Below the pieces are notes generated by a model. It saw only the letters and a program-made list of their open reading frames with translations. It searched no databases and was not told where the DNA came from. A DNA stretch of 64,000 nucleotides, from contig NZ_PXZM01000001.1 in the NCBI RefSeq assembly GCF_003013395.1, positions 62,001 through 126,000 of the forward strand. The letters are read 5' to 3'. How positions within the stretch are numbered: position 1 is the first letter of the stretch; the number at the start of each line of letters is the position of its first letter. This DNA is from Brevibacillus fortis. Its GTDB lineage: Bacteria > Bacillota > Bacilli > Brevibacillales > Brevibacillaceae. Both the position numbers and the translations under genes were made by a program. Of the stretch, positions 1-8,384 are shown piece after piece.

Positions 1-862
1 TCTCGTACTCTTCCTGATTGATTGCGCCTACATAGCCAACCAGATGGGCAGTCGCGTCCTGATAGGGATAGTAGCGGACTTGCTTTTTGTGCAATTTGAG
101 CCCTTCTATTTTTTCTAATCGCTGGATACGGGCATCGTCTTGCGGCAGGGTAGCGATCCGGATAAACTTGGCCGACTTGCTTGTCGTTGCTTGGACCTTC
201 GATGTGAGGTCATCCAACGGCATTTGCAAAAGCTTGCTGACCTCCATTTTCCCAGCCTGTGACGTCTGGCCCCATTCTCCCGGATGGATCCCGATATCTA
301 CCACGACACGCTCTGTTGCCAATGGACGCCCTGCCCGATCCGTGATTTCACCTCGTCTGGGATACACCGTACTAGCTCTTACTTTGTCCCCTTCTTTCAT
401 TTCTGGAAAAATAAAAGAAGGATTCCAATGTATGTACCAGTCCTCCAAGTCGTTCTGCGTTTCTTTGACAAGCATTGCTTTCCCTGTAAAGGAAATCGGT
501 TCGACGAAAGTTTCCATCGTCAGCCGGTAATGAAAGTTGATCTGCCCATCCTCACCTGACGTGACGTCGCCATTGTACATCGGCTCGACCGCAATCGCTT
601 TGGCCTCGATTCCTCCGTAAATGTTTTGGTAACGCGAAACGAATTCTTCTTTGCTGATGGTCTTTTTTGTATGTAAAGAAAGCTGCTCGTACATGCCAGA
701 GAATTCCTGTTCTCCCCATTTTGTCGTATACGCGGTGAATGCTGCCTTTGCCCTCTCGCCATCCGACATCGCGGTGTCCTTCCAAAAGTCCCAGAAAAGA
801 TAGAAAAAACCTGAAAGAACAACGACAAACACTGTCCAAAATACCAACCATGTCTTTCTCAC
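1..862 (-). CDS. Penicillin-binding protein, N-terminal part (cut by window edge)
   Basis: Class B penicillin-binding protein, a membrane-anchored transpeptidase that cross-links peptidoglycan outside the cell. Only the first 287 codons are here; the transpeptidase domain lies beyond the left edge. The frame opens at GTG 862, preceded by GGGAAGGTG. It gives one N-terminal membrane segment (about residues 5-25), then an NTF2-like MecA_N-type domain (about 30-140), then the start of the dimerisation domain with the PBP signature PRRGEITDRAGRPLA. This architecture is that of PBP3/PbpC-type low-affinity enzymes. An 18/20 motif shared with the cupin gene lies about 85 bases upstream of the start. 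Membership of the PBP family is secure from the signature; the exact paralogue is inferred. Confidence 0.85.
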   Translation of the reverse strand, partial: MRKTWLVFWTVFVVVLSGFFYLFWDFWKDTAMSDGERAKAAFTAYTTKWGEQEFSGMYEQLSLHTKKTISKEEFVSRYQNIYGGIEAKAIAVEPMYNGDVTSGEDGQINFHYRLTMETFVEPISFTGKAMLVKETQNDLEDWYIHWNPSFIFPEMKEGDKVRASTVYPRRGEITDRAGRPLATERVVVDIGIHPGEWGQTSQAGKMEVSKLLQMPLDDLTSKVQATTSKSAKFIRIATLPQDDARIQRLEKIEGLKLHKKQVRYYPYQDATAHLVGYVGAINQEEYE

Positions 863-945
863 TAGTCATTCACCTTCCCTATCACACGATATTACAGTCG
901 GACACCATAATATATGGAAAAAATATGATGACAAGATGAGACTAT

Positions 946-965
946 TCTCATAGTACGATGATAAG
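946..965 (-). promoter_or_regulatory. 20-bp promoter motif, copy A (upstream of PBP gene)
   Basis: Reads CTTATCATCGTACTATGAGA on the minus strand, about 85 bases upstream of the PBP start. It matches copy B at 2357-2376 in 18 of 20 positions. Just downstream of it on the minus strand lies the inverted repeat ATGAGA-ATAG-TCTCAT (937-952). Possible operator or promoter; the regulator is unknown. Confidence 0.5.
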
Positions 966-1030
966 TGTCAGATAGTTACGCTAAATACAAAAAACACAGG
1001 AGATTCATCCTGTGTCTGTCGTACTGCCTA

Positions 1031-1723
1031 CTATTCTTCCCACATGTAACCAAAGCGAGGGATCGTGGTGACGTTCTCGCCATATCTGCCCAGCCGCTTA
1101 CGCAAGCGATAAACGAGAGCATTGATCTCAGCTCGTCCAACATCCGGGACGCTGCTCTGTGCATTCAGCAACCGCTCCGGCCAGACGAGTACCATGATTT
1201 CATCATAGCTAACCGCCTGATTCGCACGTTGGTACAGAAGCATGAGCAAGTCCATATCTTTTCCGGTCAAATGGATTCTTGCGCCATCGAGACGTATTTC
1301 TCTGCGTTCCAGATTGATGACCAAGCCGGAAGTGGAGGTAGTTTCTTTGGGAATCGTCAAAGGGAATGAGAACTCCCGCGTCACATCCATCTCGCTACCC
1401 TCTGCGAAAAATATCATCTCTACCACGCCTTTGGCCAACGTAATATGGTCACCGTGATACAGAAAATGAGGTGCTTGCTGGATCGGCATTCCGTTCACTT
1501 CTGTCCCATGCTTGCTTTGCAAATCAGAAATCGTATATTGGCTATTGATTTTCCGTATTACTGCATGCCTTCTGGAGATATACGGACTAGAAAAAGCAAT
1601 GTCTGGTTGTAATTGATTGCCCCGTCTCCCAATCGTACACTCTTCCTTATGTAGAAACTGGCGCTTCTGAAGCTGCTCGGGGTCTCCTTTTTTAATCAAT
1701 ACATATATGCCGTCGTCCAACAT
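1031..1723 (-). CDS. FHA domain - winged-helix DNA-binding protein
   Basis: Probable transcriptional regulator joining a phosphothreonine-binding FHA domain to an OmpR-type winged helix. The FHA part (about residues 20-105) shows GRR at 32-34, SRRHA at 50-54 and KHGTEVNG at 71-78, the usual phosphopeptide-contact loops. The C-terminal part (about 135-229) has the Trans_reg_C pattern, ending in a RFGYMWE wing like that of response regulators. There is no receiver domain, so the FHA module probably takes its place and reads Ser/Thr phosphorylation. The start follows GAGGTGATGA. It is a single gene between the PBP and cupin genes, both of which carry the same upstream motif. Its target genes are unknown. 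Confidence 0.85.
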   Translation of the reverse strand: MLDDGIYVLIKKGDPEQLQKRQFLHKEECTIGRRGNQLQPDIAFSSPYISRRHAVIRKINSQYTISDLQSKHGTEVNGMPIQQAPHFLYHGDHITLAKGVVEMIFFAEGSEMDVTREFSFPLTIPKETTSTSGLVINLERREIRLDGARIHLTGKDMDLLMLLYQRANQAVSYDEIMVLVWPERLLNAQSSVPDVGRAEINALVYRLRKRLGRYGENVTTIPRFGYMWEE

Positions 1724-1808
1724 TCATCACCTCGAAAAGAGTTGGAGCTATCTGTATTTATTACATATTAAATTACGCATAAGTCAACACTTTTTTCTAT
1801 GAGCCGAA

Positions 1809-1832
1809 GTTCAAAAAGCTGTCTTTTTGAAC
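1809..1832. terminator. Hairpin, probable terminator
   Basis: Perfect inverted repeat GTTCAAAAA / TTTTTGAAC with a 6-base loop, lying between the cupin and FHA-regulator genes. It probably ends the cupin transcript on the minus strand. I see no coding frame in 1724-1951. Confidence 0.5.
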
Positions 1833-1951
1833 ATATATTAATAGCAAAAAAGCCGCCAATTGTCCAGCCAACGAAAGTGACCGGTCGATTGACAGCTCTA
1901 TATCATCGCTATCCGCGAACGAATAGCGCTTGATTTTCTATGTTGATCGTC

Positions 1952-2281
1952 TTAGGAGCAGCGCTTGAGAGCAGCGAATTTTTTCGGTTCAATCGCCAGT
2001 AGATGACAATCGCCATTCGGGATAAACAGCTTGTAGGAAACTCCCTTTGGCACAACGATAAACTCTCCGGCTTCCACCCATATATTACGCTCGTGGTACA
2101 TCAGTAGCAGTCTGCCTTTGACGACAAACAGCAGTTCATCCTTCTGGTCATTTTGTTGCCAAGGATACTCCCCTTGCAGCTTCTCTAGCTTAATAGATGT
2201 ATCATTCATCTCTCCGACAACCAGAGAGCCCCAGGAATCTTGCAAGCGTGATAAATGTTGTGCGACGTTCACCTTTTCCAT
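1952..2281 (-). CDS. Cupin-domain protein
   Basis: Small single-domain cupin of 109 residues. The barrel core is visible in the stretch DELLFVVKGRLLLMYHE followed by EAGEFIVVPKGVSY, the two cupin motifs. It keeps a potential metal-ligand Glu and His, but not the full three-His set of metal-dependent cupins. The start follows GGAGAGGATCATC. The substrate is unknown; proteins of this kind often bind small ligands or act as sugar or organic-acid sensors. It is a single gene, with the 20-bp motif copy B about 75 bases upstream of its start. Confidence 0.75.
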   Translation of the reverse strand: MEKVNVAQHLSRLQDSWGSLVVGEMNDTSIKLEKLQGEYPWQQNDQKDELLFVVKGRLLLMYHERNIWVEAGEFIVVPKGVSYKLFIPNGDCHLLAIEPKKFAALKRCS

Positions 2282-2356
2282 GATGATCCTCTCCCCTTTG
2301 CACTCTACGATAATATAATTTGCAGGAGAGAGACATAGTAGCGAAATGATAAATCA

Positions 2357-2376
2357 TCTCATAAGACGATGATAAG
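2357..2376 (-). promoter_or_regulatory. 20-bp promoter motif, copy B (upstream of cupin gene)
   Basis: Reads CTTATCATCGTCTTATGAGA on the minus strand, about 75 bases upstream of the cupin start. It is identical to copy A (946-965) except for two adjacent bases. Both copies have the same orientation and a similar distance to the gene start. Confidence 0.5.
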
Positions 2377-2416
2377 ATGCTGAAATTTCTGATTGAGCAG
2401 AGGAGAGTGCCATAAA

Positions 2417-2653
2417 TTAATCGGAGAAGTCTCGAAACAGTACATCCAACTCCTTCTCGTCGTACATGTCACCGTCACTAATAAATTTTTCGATCTCTAT
2501 CGTACCGTCCTCCATCATCTCGATCTCCCATCTTTGACCAGGGACAGCTACCTCGATCATGATGCTTTCGCTCCTTATTTTACTCAAGCGATAAAAGATA
2601 TGTCGCTCCTCCAATTTGTTTAGCAAATCATTCAACTCATTTAGCCGCTCCAT
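2417..2653 (-). CDS. Small acidic protein of unknown function
   Basis: A 78-residue soluble, acidic protein that I do not assign to a named family. The start is well supported by GAGGTGAGCCT before ATG. It has an N-terminal helix rich in Leu and Glu, then a likely beta section (MIEVAVPGQRWEIEMMEDGTIEIEKF is the core, residues about 31-56) and an acidic C-terminus ending FRDFSD. Small beta-rich acidic proteins of this style are common among immunity proteins of toxin systems, but no toxin gene is adjacent, so this stays a remark. It lies downstream of the DUF2277 gene and its terminator. Confidence 0.65.
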   Translation of the reverse strand: MERLNELNDLLNKLEERHIFYRLSKIRSESIMIEVAVPGQRWEIEMMEDGTIEIEKFISDGDMYDEKELDVLFRDFSD

Positions 2654-2690
2654 AGGCTCACCTCGTATTCATTTCTCGCAAAATAAAAAT

Positions 2691-2715
2691 GGGCAGTTGC
2701 CTTAACGGACTGCCC
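2691..2715 (-). terminator. Rho-independent terminator of the DUF2277 gene
   Basis: Stem GGGCAGT / ACTGCCC. On the minus strand it is followed by ATTTTTATTTT, as expected at the 3' end of the DUF2277 gene. Confidence 0.7.
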
Positions 2716-2746
2716 CTCAAATAGACTGCTTGTCTTTATCGTCTCA

Positions 2747-3022
2747 CTACTCTGTCGTGCCAAACCGTTTGGCGTTTCTCGCGCGAGCACGCTCGATTTC
2801 GACTTCCCGATTGCGTGGCTCTGCATTCGTCATCAGCGAATCCAGGAGATTTTTCGCAACATCGGAGACCTCTTGGACCGCGCGATGAAAAGCCTCTTCA
2901 TTGGCCTTCGAAGGTGTGTTGAAGCCCGAGAGCTTTCGCACGAATTGCAGGGCTGCTGCTTGAATCTCATCTTCTGTCGCGGGTGGGTCAAAGTTGAACA
3001 AGGTTTTGATGTTTCGGCACAT
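2747..3022 (-). CDS. DUF2277 family protein
   Basis: A 91-residue protein that begins MCRNIKTLFNFDPPAT, the hallmark of DUF2277, a small conserved bacterial family of unknown function. It keeps the family's conserved Cys2 near the start, the Pro-Pro-Ala-Thr stretch and a basic C-terminus with alternating Arg and Ala. The start follows GAAGGTG. It has its own terminator (2691-2715). Nothing around it points to a role. Confidence 0.85.
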   Translation of the reverse strand: MCRNIKTLFNFDPPATEDEIQAAALQFVRKLSGFNTPSKANEEAFHRAVQEVSDVAKNLLDSLMTNAEPRNREVEIERARARNAKRFGTTE

Positions 3023-3123
3023 CGCTTACACCTTCTGTTCCCTTTTTGTATCATTCTACTATACGTGAACGATGAATCGCTAGGTTGTGCTGTACAATGA
3101 ACGGATTCGTGGATGAGAGGAAG

Positions 3124-4335
3124 TTACTTGCCTTTCGGTGTGATCGCCAATATACCCATTCCATCTGCACACGCATACAACACCCCATCAGGGCTTGTCC
3201 ATAAGTGCACGAAAACGGACATCCTATCATTGCGTAATACGATAAAGCGTTCCTTACCGTTTGGGTCTAACGAGAAAATACTTCCGCCCGTATCGGCAAA
3301 GAAAACATTCCCTTGACGATCTGTAACGGGCGAAAATCCCATTGTTCCCGTTTGTTCCTTAGGACGATTGTAGCTCCATATCTTCTTGCCCGTGCGATCT
3401 ACTTTCCAGATCGTGTATTCATTATATTCTCGATAAAAATTTCCAGCGCCATCATGTGGAATTCCCACTTTATTGAGTGTCTTGACATCCACTGGCGCTT
3501 CTGCACGGTCTTTGCCATCGGAAGCATGAAGGAATGTCAGCCCTTTTTCTCCCAAGGTATACACCATGCCATCATCTGAAACGTATCTTTTCCCTGGCTG
3601 GACGTTTTCCCGCTGCCACTTCATTTTCCCATTCTGATCGAGAGCTGCCAGCTTGTTGTCATACCGTTCAACTAGCAATGTTTGAATCGATTCGATCCAA
3701 GTCATTTTCCTTACATCATAGGATAGATATGGCTTGTACTCATACGTGACCACTTGATCGTTTGCCCAAACCAGTTTCCCTTCCTGATCACCTGCTGTTA
3801 CCCCTCTATCCGTCAGCATGAACATGATCCCTTCCGCTGACACATCAAATTCCGTATAGTAGCTATACATATGCGGGAGCTCCATTGACCAGCGTCTCTT
3901 ACCATCCTTGCCTACGGCATAAATCCAAGCAGGCGTGCCGTATTCAAATTCAGAGCTGTTATCGTCCAGAATGTACAATAACCCGTCTTTGCCCAGCTTA
4001 AGGGAATGTGACCCATCTAGTCCAAGATCACTTTGCCAAATAACCTTTCCATTCGGATTCAACGCATGGAGCACACCGTTTTGCGAAATCAAATACATCG
4101 TACCCGTATCGTCATCGACGACCTCTGAGAAGTACTCTTGTCCCCCATCATAGCGCCATGCGATCTCGAATCGATCTGCTCCTCGCATCTTCAGCTTCTT
4201 CGGTACCCCATCTTCTAAGACCGTAATCGGCGTTGTTTGTTCACTGCTCATGCTCTGTGCGGCTGTGGCTGCCCCTATGGGAAATACGAGACTAACACCC
4301 AGTACCAAAGCGACAATCGTATGATGTATTTTCAT
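3124..4335 (-). CDS. Secreted PQQ-like beta-propeller protein
   Basis: A 403-residue exported protein with a typical Sec signal peptide (first 25 residues, ending near AATAAQS). The rest is a beta-propeller of PQQ/outer-membrane-BamB type: repeats carry the pattern V-x-A-x-x-x-x-GK-x-x-W or LDQNGKMKWQ, seen near residues 90, 135, 185, 230 and 320. Such repeats bind no cofactor by themselves; the predicted role is extracellular scaffolding or ligand binding. I see no dehydrogenase active-site residues. The start is supported by AAGGGGGCTATT before ATG. It stands alone between a terminator-like hairpin upstream (4389-4420) and the DUF2277 gene. Confidence 0.8.
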   Translation of the reverse strand: MKIHHTIVALVLGVSLVFPIGAATAAQSMSSEQTTPITVLEDGVPKKLKMRGADRFEIAWRYDGGQEYFSEVVDDDTGTMYLISQNGVLHALNPNGKVIWQSDLGLDGSHSLKLGKDGLLYILDDNSSEFEYGTPAWIYAVGKDGKRRWSMELPHMYSYYTEFDVSAEGIMFMLTDRGVTAGDQEGKLVWANDQVVTYEYKPYLSYDVRKMTWIESIQTLLVERYDNKLAALDQNGKMKWQRENVQPGKRYVSDDGMVYTLGEKGLTFLHASDGKDRAEAPVDVKTLNKVGIPHDGAGNFYREYNEYTIWKVDRTGKKIWSYNRPKEQTGTMGFSPVTDRQGNVFFADTGGSIFSLDPNGKERFIVLRNDRMSVFVHLWTSPDGVLYACADGMGILAITPKGK

Positions 4336-4388
4336 AATAGCCCCCTTCCTTCCTTTTTCGGCTACTCGTTTCCTTTTTGTTACAGGAA

Positions 4389-4420
4389 AAACGGATACCC
4401 CTTAGGCAAAGGTATCCGTT
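4389..4420 (-). terminator. Terminator downstream of the AraC regulator
   Basis: Stem ACGGATACC / GGTATCCGT just past the stop codon of the AraC-family gene. On the minus strand it is followed by TTTTCC. Confidence 0.65.
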
Positions 4421-4433
4421 CCAGATTGTAAAA

Positions 4434-5417
4434 CTAGCTAAATCTCCCCCGCTTCACTTCGGAAGGATTGAATCCGTACTGCTTGCGAAACGCCTCGGAG
4501 AAATGACTGAAGTTGGAGAATCCCACGATGAGTGCAACCTCACTGACATTCATACTGCCCTCCCGCAGTAATCCAAGCGCTTTTTCCAAACGCCTTTCCC
4601 GTAAATAGGCAAAAACACTCGTCCCGAACTCTTCTTTGAAGCCGATCTTCAGCTTGTATTCATTGAGCTGTGCCATACGCGCCAGTTCGATCAGGGAAGG
4701 CGGAGACTCCATATTTTCGAGTAGAATGTCACGGGCGGTGTGAATCTTTTCCCGATCACTCCGAGATAACTGTGACCTTGGTCGATTCTCTTCCCGCTCG
4801 AACAAAAACGTATCCAGCGCTAACGACACGATCTCAAGAATCTTGCCTTCTGTATGCAATCTCCGCAGCTTCAAATGGGAGGATGAAAAATCGTTCAACT
4901 GCTGGAGCATCCGAGCCATATTCGGTTGCAATGGCATCCGAAACAGACGATAGGCTTGATTGCCAAGCAGTCCTTGAAACGAATACGCTGCTCCTACATC
5001 GCTCTCAGCCACCCACTCATTAAATTGCTCCACAGAAATACCGATCCCGACAGATCGATGTGCAACATCCGCCCGGTACATAAAATGTGCATGAAAGTCG
5101 TTCATCAATTGAAGGGAGCAGCTCCCAGGCAAAAACTCGTGCTGACTTCCCGAAACGACGAACTCTCCGCTCCCCTCCAAGCAAAAGCTAAGCTCAACCA
5201 TGGCAGCCTGCGACTGTATATCCATGACCCGGTTTTCCTGAGGGGTGTAGCTGGATTCGACCAGCTCCAATCCCGGTCGAGGCGTCAGTCTCCGCAAGTA
5301 GCCATCATTATTCGTCAGTGTATACCGATTCGCTTCGGACACAATGCGATCACTTTTTGTAGAGGGCAATGCATTGACATAGCTATCGTATATGGAATGT
5401 ACAGATGCTTGATTCAT
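4434..5417 (-). CDS. AraC-family regulator, PchR/YbtA-like, likely iron-linked
   Basis: Transcriptional regulator of 327 residues. The last 100 residues form the two AraC helix-turn-helix motifs (LIELARMAQLNEYKLK and VALIVGFSNFSHFSEAFRK), ending with the FNPSEVK signature. The long N-terminal part resembles the siderophore-sensing domain of PchR/YbtA-type activators rather than a sugar-binding cupin. I chose the second ATG (5417), which follows AGGG at proper spacing. A Fur-box-like sequence sits at 5460-5474 just upstream, so expression is probably raised under iron starvation. No siderophore or uptake genes are adjacent in this window, so its targets must lie elsewhere. Family is certain; iron role inferred. 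Confidence 0.8.
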   Translation of the reverse strand: MNQASVHSIYDSYVNALPSTKSDRIVSEANRYTLTNNDGYLRRLTPRPGLELVESSYTPQENRVMDIQSQAAMVELSFCLEGSGEFVVSGSQHEFLPGSCSLQLMNDFHAHFMYRADVAHRSVGIGISVEQFNEWVAESDVGAAYSFQGLLGNQAYRLFRMPLQPNMARMLQQLNDFSSSHLKLRRLHTEGKILEIVSLALDTFLFEREENRPRSQLSRSDREKIHTARDILLENMESPPSLIELARMAQLNEYKLKIGFKEEFGTSVFAYLRERRLEKALGLLREGSMNVSEVALIVGFSNFSHFSEAFRKQYGFNPSEVKRGRFS

Positions 5418-5459
5418 GACCATATCCCTGCCTAACCATATGTAGGATAATCTTGCAAA

Positions 5460-5474
5460 TGATTCTTATTCTCA
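5460..5474. promoter_or_regulatory. Fur-box-like operator
   Basis: TGATTCT-T-ATTCTCA fits the 7-1-7 Fur consensus TGATAAT-N-ATTATCA at 11 of 14 positions. It lies 43-57 bases upstream of the AraC-family start, where a repressor would block the promoter. Confidence 0.55.
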
Positions 5475-5506
5475 TAATAGTTATACAGACGTATATCTGC
5501 AACTAC

Positions 5507-5543
5507 AAAAGCTGCCCCTCGTAACAATGGGCAGCTTCTTTTT
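5507..5543. terminator. Terminator of the kinase/transporter/GNAT operon
   Basis: Stem AAGCTGCCC / GGGCAGCTT with T-rich flanks on both strands. It lies just downstream of the acetyltransferase stop codon (minus strand). Confidence 0.75.
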
Positions 5544-5552
5544 CAAGCCATA

Positions 5553-6329
5553 CTATTTATGCTCATAGAAACATGGATAGGAATAAGCGAGAAATTCAAA
5601 GCCTTTTTTCTCCAGAATCGGTCGACTCATCGGACTCGCATCAACCATCAACAGCGGATACCCACGTTCCAGCGCTGCTTGTACCCGTACTGCCACAAGG
5701 GCCGTATAATAGCCTTTATTTCTGAAGTCAGGCAAAGTAGAGCCTCCCCACAGACTGCCAAAGGACGTCCCCTCATGCAAATACATCCAAGCCGCACTCA
5801 CTGCCTGATCGCCACTGTACGCTGCATACACGAGCAGGTGCTCAGGATCTTCCGCCAAATCCCGTTTTAATCTCGCAGCAAGTTCCGCGTTCACACTGCC
5901 CCATAGCTGCTCCTTCAACTGCATGATATCATCAATGCCCGCCGAGTCGGTGATTTGACGTATCTCTGGCGGAATGACAAGGCTTCGCAACTCCTCTGCC
6001 TGCGCCACCTCTAACACAAGCAGCGCCTCCTGCTCATCAACTGTAAAGCCATGGCCTTTCAGCCTCTCCAGCAAGTTAGCCGGTTGGTCATAATCAAACA
6101 GCTTCCACTCAAAAGACTGCTGAAGACTAGAGAAATATTCAAGTTCCTGCTTGATCACTTCCTCTGCATTTTCTTCCGACAGCCTGGAAAACAAGACCAC
6201 TCCTGAATCATCTGGGGTGGGTGAGACGTGGCGAACAAGGTGTTCCGTCTCCTCCCGTCGGAGTGGCGGATAAGTGATATCCCCTCTCATCTCTTTGTCA
6301 AAAAGCCGCAATACCTCTTTTTTGTTCAC
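5553..6329 (-). CDS. GNAT-family N-acetyltransferase
   Basis: Acetyltransferase of 258 residues. The C-terminal half carries the GNAT fold: a strand with GSLWGGSTLPDFRNKGYYTALV, the acetyl-CoA loop (here R-N-K-G-Y-Y in place of R-G-x-G-x-A), and the end strand PILEKKGFEFLAY. The N-terminal 120 residues are a less conserved, mostly helical domain, as in many Bacillus two-part GNAT proteins. The start is GTG after GGGAGG. It is the last gene of an operon with the AEC transporter and PfkB kinase. The acceptor substrate is unknown. Confidence 0.8.
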   Translation of the reverse strand: MNKKEVLRLFDKEMRGDITYPPLRREETEHLVRHVSPTPDDSGVVLFSRLSEENAEEVIKQELEYFSSLQQSFEWKLFDYDQPANLLERLKGHGFTVDEQEALLVLEVAQAEELRSLVIPPEIRQITDSAGIDDIMQLKEQLWGSVNAELAARLKRDLAEDPEHLLVYAAYSGDQAVSAAWMYLHEGTSFGSLWGGSTLPDFRNKGYYTALVAVRVQAALERGYPLLMVDASPMSRPILEKKGFEFLAYSYPCFYEHK

Positions 6330-6358
6330 GTTTTAATCCTCCCTTGTCTACGTCAGGA

Positions 6359-7252
6359 CTAGTGCAAAATGTTCAGCAAAAACGTTAAAGTACCGATACT
6401 GATAACCGTCGTAACCAACACGCTGCTGGAGACGAATTGTGGTCGCATGTTGAATTGGATCGCATAGATCGCGGTAGTTGCGGCAGAAGGCATGGCTGCC
6501 AGAACGACCAGCACCTTTTGCAGAAGCGGATCAATCGGGAATAACAGACAGATGAAGTACGCCAAAAGTGGTGACGCCACCAACCGTATGACACTCGCAG
6601 CACTGAGTCCCTGCCACTCTAGCGCCTTAGTAGATACATTGGCGAGCTGCATGCCCAAGATGAGCATCACAACGGGAATCGCCGCCTGTGCAACCAGATC
6701 AATCGTCTGGTAGTAGCTTTGCGGGATGACGATTTGCAGCTGTTGCAGCAAAATCGCGAGAACCACAGCGTAATTGGACGGCTGCTTGAAGATCGCCTTG
6801 ATGGCTGTCCCCATCCCATTCCCGCCTCGGGAGGCAAAATACACGCCGAATACGCCCATCATAATCGAGTGGAAAACCATGATTTGCACCGCATACGTAA
6901 AGCCAGCGTCTCCGAAGGCAAACAAAATAATCGGCGTCCCGTAGTTGCCACTGTTCATGAAGGCAGTCGCGAGCATCAGTGCGCTTTCCTGTTGCTTGTC
7001 GTATTTAAACATTCGTGCCGTCAGCTGCGTGATCACAATGAGAGCAGCCAGCAAAAGCAGCGAAATCACGACAATATAAAATAATTGCAAGTCCAGCTGT
7101 GTTTTGTAAAAGGTACGAAAGACGAGCGCCGTCGACAAGATATAAATCGCCAGCGAAGAGATCGGCTTCAAATCCATTTTGAAAATACGCTGTAAAATAT
7201 AGCCGCTAAGAAAAATGAGCAAGACAGGAAGGATGACTTCCACAAAAATCAT
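6359..7252 (-). CDS. AEC-family transporter
   Basis: Integral membrane transporter of 297 residues with about ten hydrophobic segments, of the auxin efflux carrier (AEC) family. The recognisable core is MNSGNYGTPIILFAFG (residues near 100-117), which in this family forms the broken substrate-site helix. The second half repeats the pattern with AAMPSAATTAIYA. Bacterial members export or import organic acids such as malate and malonate; the substrate here is not known. The start follows GGAGGGAAGCGTC, 12 bases after the PfkB kinase stop, so the two are cotranscribed and translation may be coupled. Confidence 0.85.
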   Translation of the reverse strand: MIFVEVILPVLLIFLSGYILQRIFKMDLKPISSLAIYILSTALVFRTFYKTQLDLQLFYIVVISLLLLAALIVITQLTARMFKYDKQQESALMLATAFMNSGNYGTPIILFAFGDAGFTYAVQIMVFHSIMMGVFGVYFASRGGNGMGTAIKAIFKQPSNYAVVLAILLQQLQIVIPQSYYQTIDLVAQAAIPVVMLILGMQLANVSTKALEWQGLSAASVIRLVASPLLAYFICLLFPIDPLLQKVLVVLAAMPSAATTAIYAIQFNMRPQFVSSSVLVTTVISIGTLTFLLNILH

Positions 7253-7264
7253 GACGCTTCCCTC

Positions 7265-8230
7265 CTAACGTGCTGCTTCCATGAAGCTTTTGACCTCATC
7301 TTGCGTAGGCATGGCGGGAATGGCTCCTGTTTTGGTTGTCGTTAGCGCACCTGCGGCATTGGCAAAGCGCACCATATCCTCCAGCTTGACTTGAGGGATA
7401 TCCAGCATTCTTTCCCTGGCCTCAAGAAGCTGATTGAGCAGCGCGCCCACAAACGCGTCTCCAGCACCAGTTGTATCGACCGCGGTTACTGGAAATCCGC
7501 CGACTGTACCGAATTGATTTCGTGTGCGGTAAAAACACCCTTTTTCCCCCAGCGTGACAAAAACAGCTTGCAGATCATACTGCGCAAGCATCGACTTGGT
7601 CGCTTCTACGACATCCTCGCTCCCCTTGAGAAAAGCCAGCTCTTCCTCGGACAGCTTGACGATATCGGCCTGTGCCATTCCTTTGAGAGTCATGACCTTC
7701 GCTTCCTCCAGATCAGCCCACAAGGACGCTCGAATATTCGGGTCAAATGAAAGGAGTCGCTGATGCTTTTTCGCGTACGCAACGGCTTTCCATGTTGCTG
7801 ATCTGGCTGGCTCATGCGTCAAGGACAAGGTACCGAAATGAAAAATGGCAGCCTGTGCAATCAGCGCCTCGTTCACGTCTTCCTCCCGCAGCATCATGTC
7901 TGCACCCGGATTGCGGTAAAAGTGAAAGGAACGATCGCCTGTCTCATCGAGATGGACAAAAGCCAACGTCGTAGGCGCTTCCTCAGTGAGTACGAGCCCA
8001 TCTGTCCCAATATTCTGTCGAATTAAGGTCTGTTGTAAAAAACGCCCAAACACATCGTTTCCCACCGCACCGATAAAGGAAGTCCGCTTCCCAAAGCGCG
8101 ACAGAGCGACAAGTACATTGGCAGGCGCTCCCCCAGGGTTTTGCTCAAATGCAACGCTGCCCGGCTTTTCCTTCTCCTGTACAGGTGTAAAATCAATCAA
8201 TAACTCGCCACATGCAACCACATCTACCAT
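7265..8230 (-). CDS. PfkB-family carbohydrate kinase (fructokinase-like)
   Basis: Ribokinase/PfkB-fold kinase of 321 residues that phosphorylates a sugar in the cytoplasm with ATP. Both family signatures are present: the N-terminal GGAPANVLVALSRFGK (residues about 33-48) and the C-terminal DTTGAGDAFVGALL (about 255-268), whose Asp in GAGD is the catalytic base. The overall sequence resembles bacterial fructokinases (ScrK/Frk type), but the sugar cannot be fixed from sequence. I chose ATG 8230 because GGAGG lies just upstream; the longer frame runs into the glsA terminator hairpin and is not coding. First gene of an operon with the AEC transporter and GNAT. Confidence 0.85.
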   Translation of the reverse strand: MVDVVACGELLIDFTPVQEKEKPGSVAFEQNPGGAPANVLVALSRFGKRTSFIGAVGNDVFGRFLQQTLIRQNIGTDGLVLTEEAPTTLAFVHLDETGDRSFHFYRNPGADMMLREEDVNEALIAQAAIFHFGTLSLTHEPARSATWKAVAYAKKHQRLLSFDPNIRASLWADLEEAKVMTLKGMAQADIVKLSEEELAFLKGSEDVVEATKSMLAQYDLQAVFVTLGEKGCFYRTRNQFGTVGGFPVTAVDTTGAGDAFVGALLNQLLEARERMLDIPQVKLEDMVRFANAAGALTTTKTGAIPAMPTQDEVKSFMEAAR

Positions 8231-8331
8231 GTTGATTTCCTCCGATGACCGTGATAGCTCCAGTATGTCATAGGTTCTTTTTTTTGCCAATGAAAGCCAG
8301 AAGCCAACTGGAATAAGAAAGGCTGATAAGT

Positions 8332-8384
8332 AAAAGAAATGGCTAAAGATCCAGACATGCTCTGTGATCTCTAGCCATTCTTTT
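8332..8384 (-). terminator. Large terminator hairpin of the glutaminase operon
   Basis: Long imperfect stem AAAAGAAATGGCTAAAGATC / GATCTCTAGCCATTCTTTT overlapping the glsA stop codon. On the minus strand it ends in CTTTTACTT. Its presence argues against extending the PfkB gene upstream. Confidence 0.7.
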
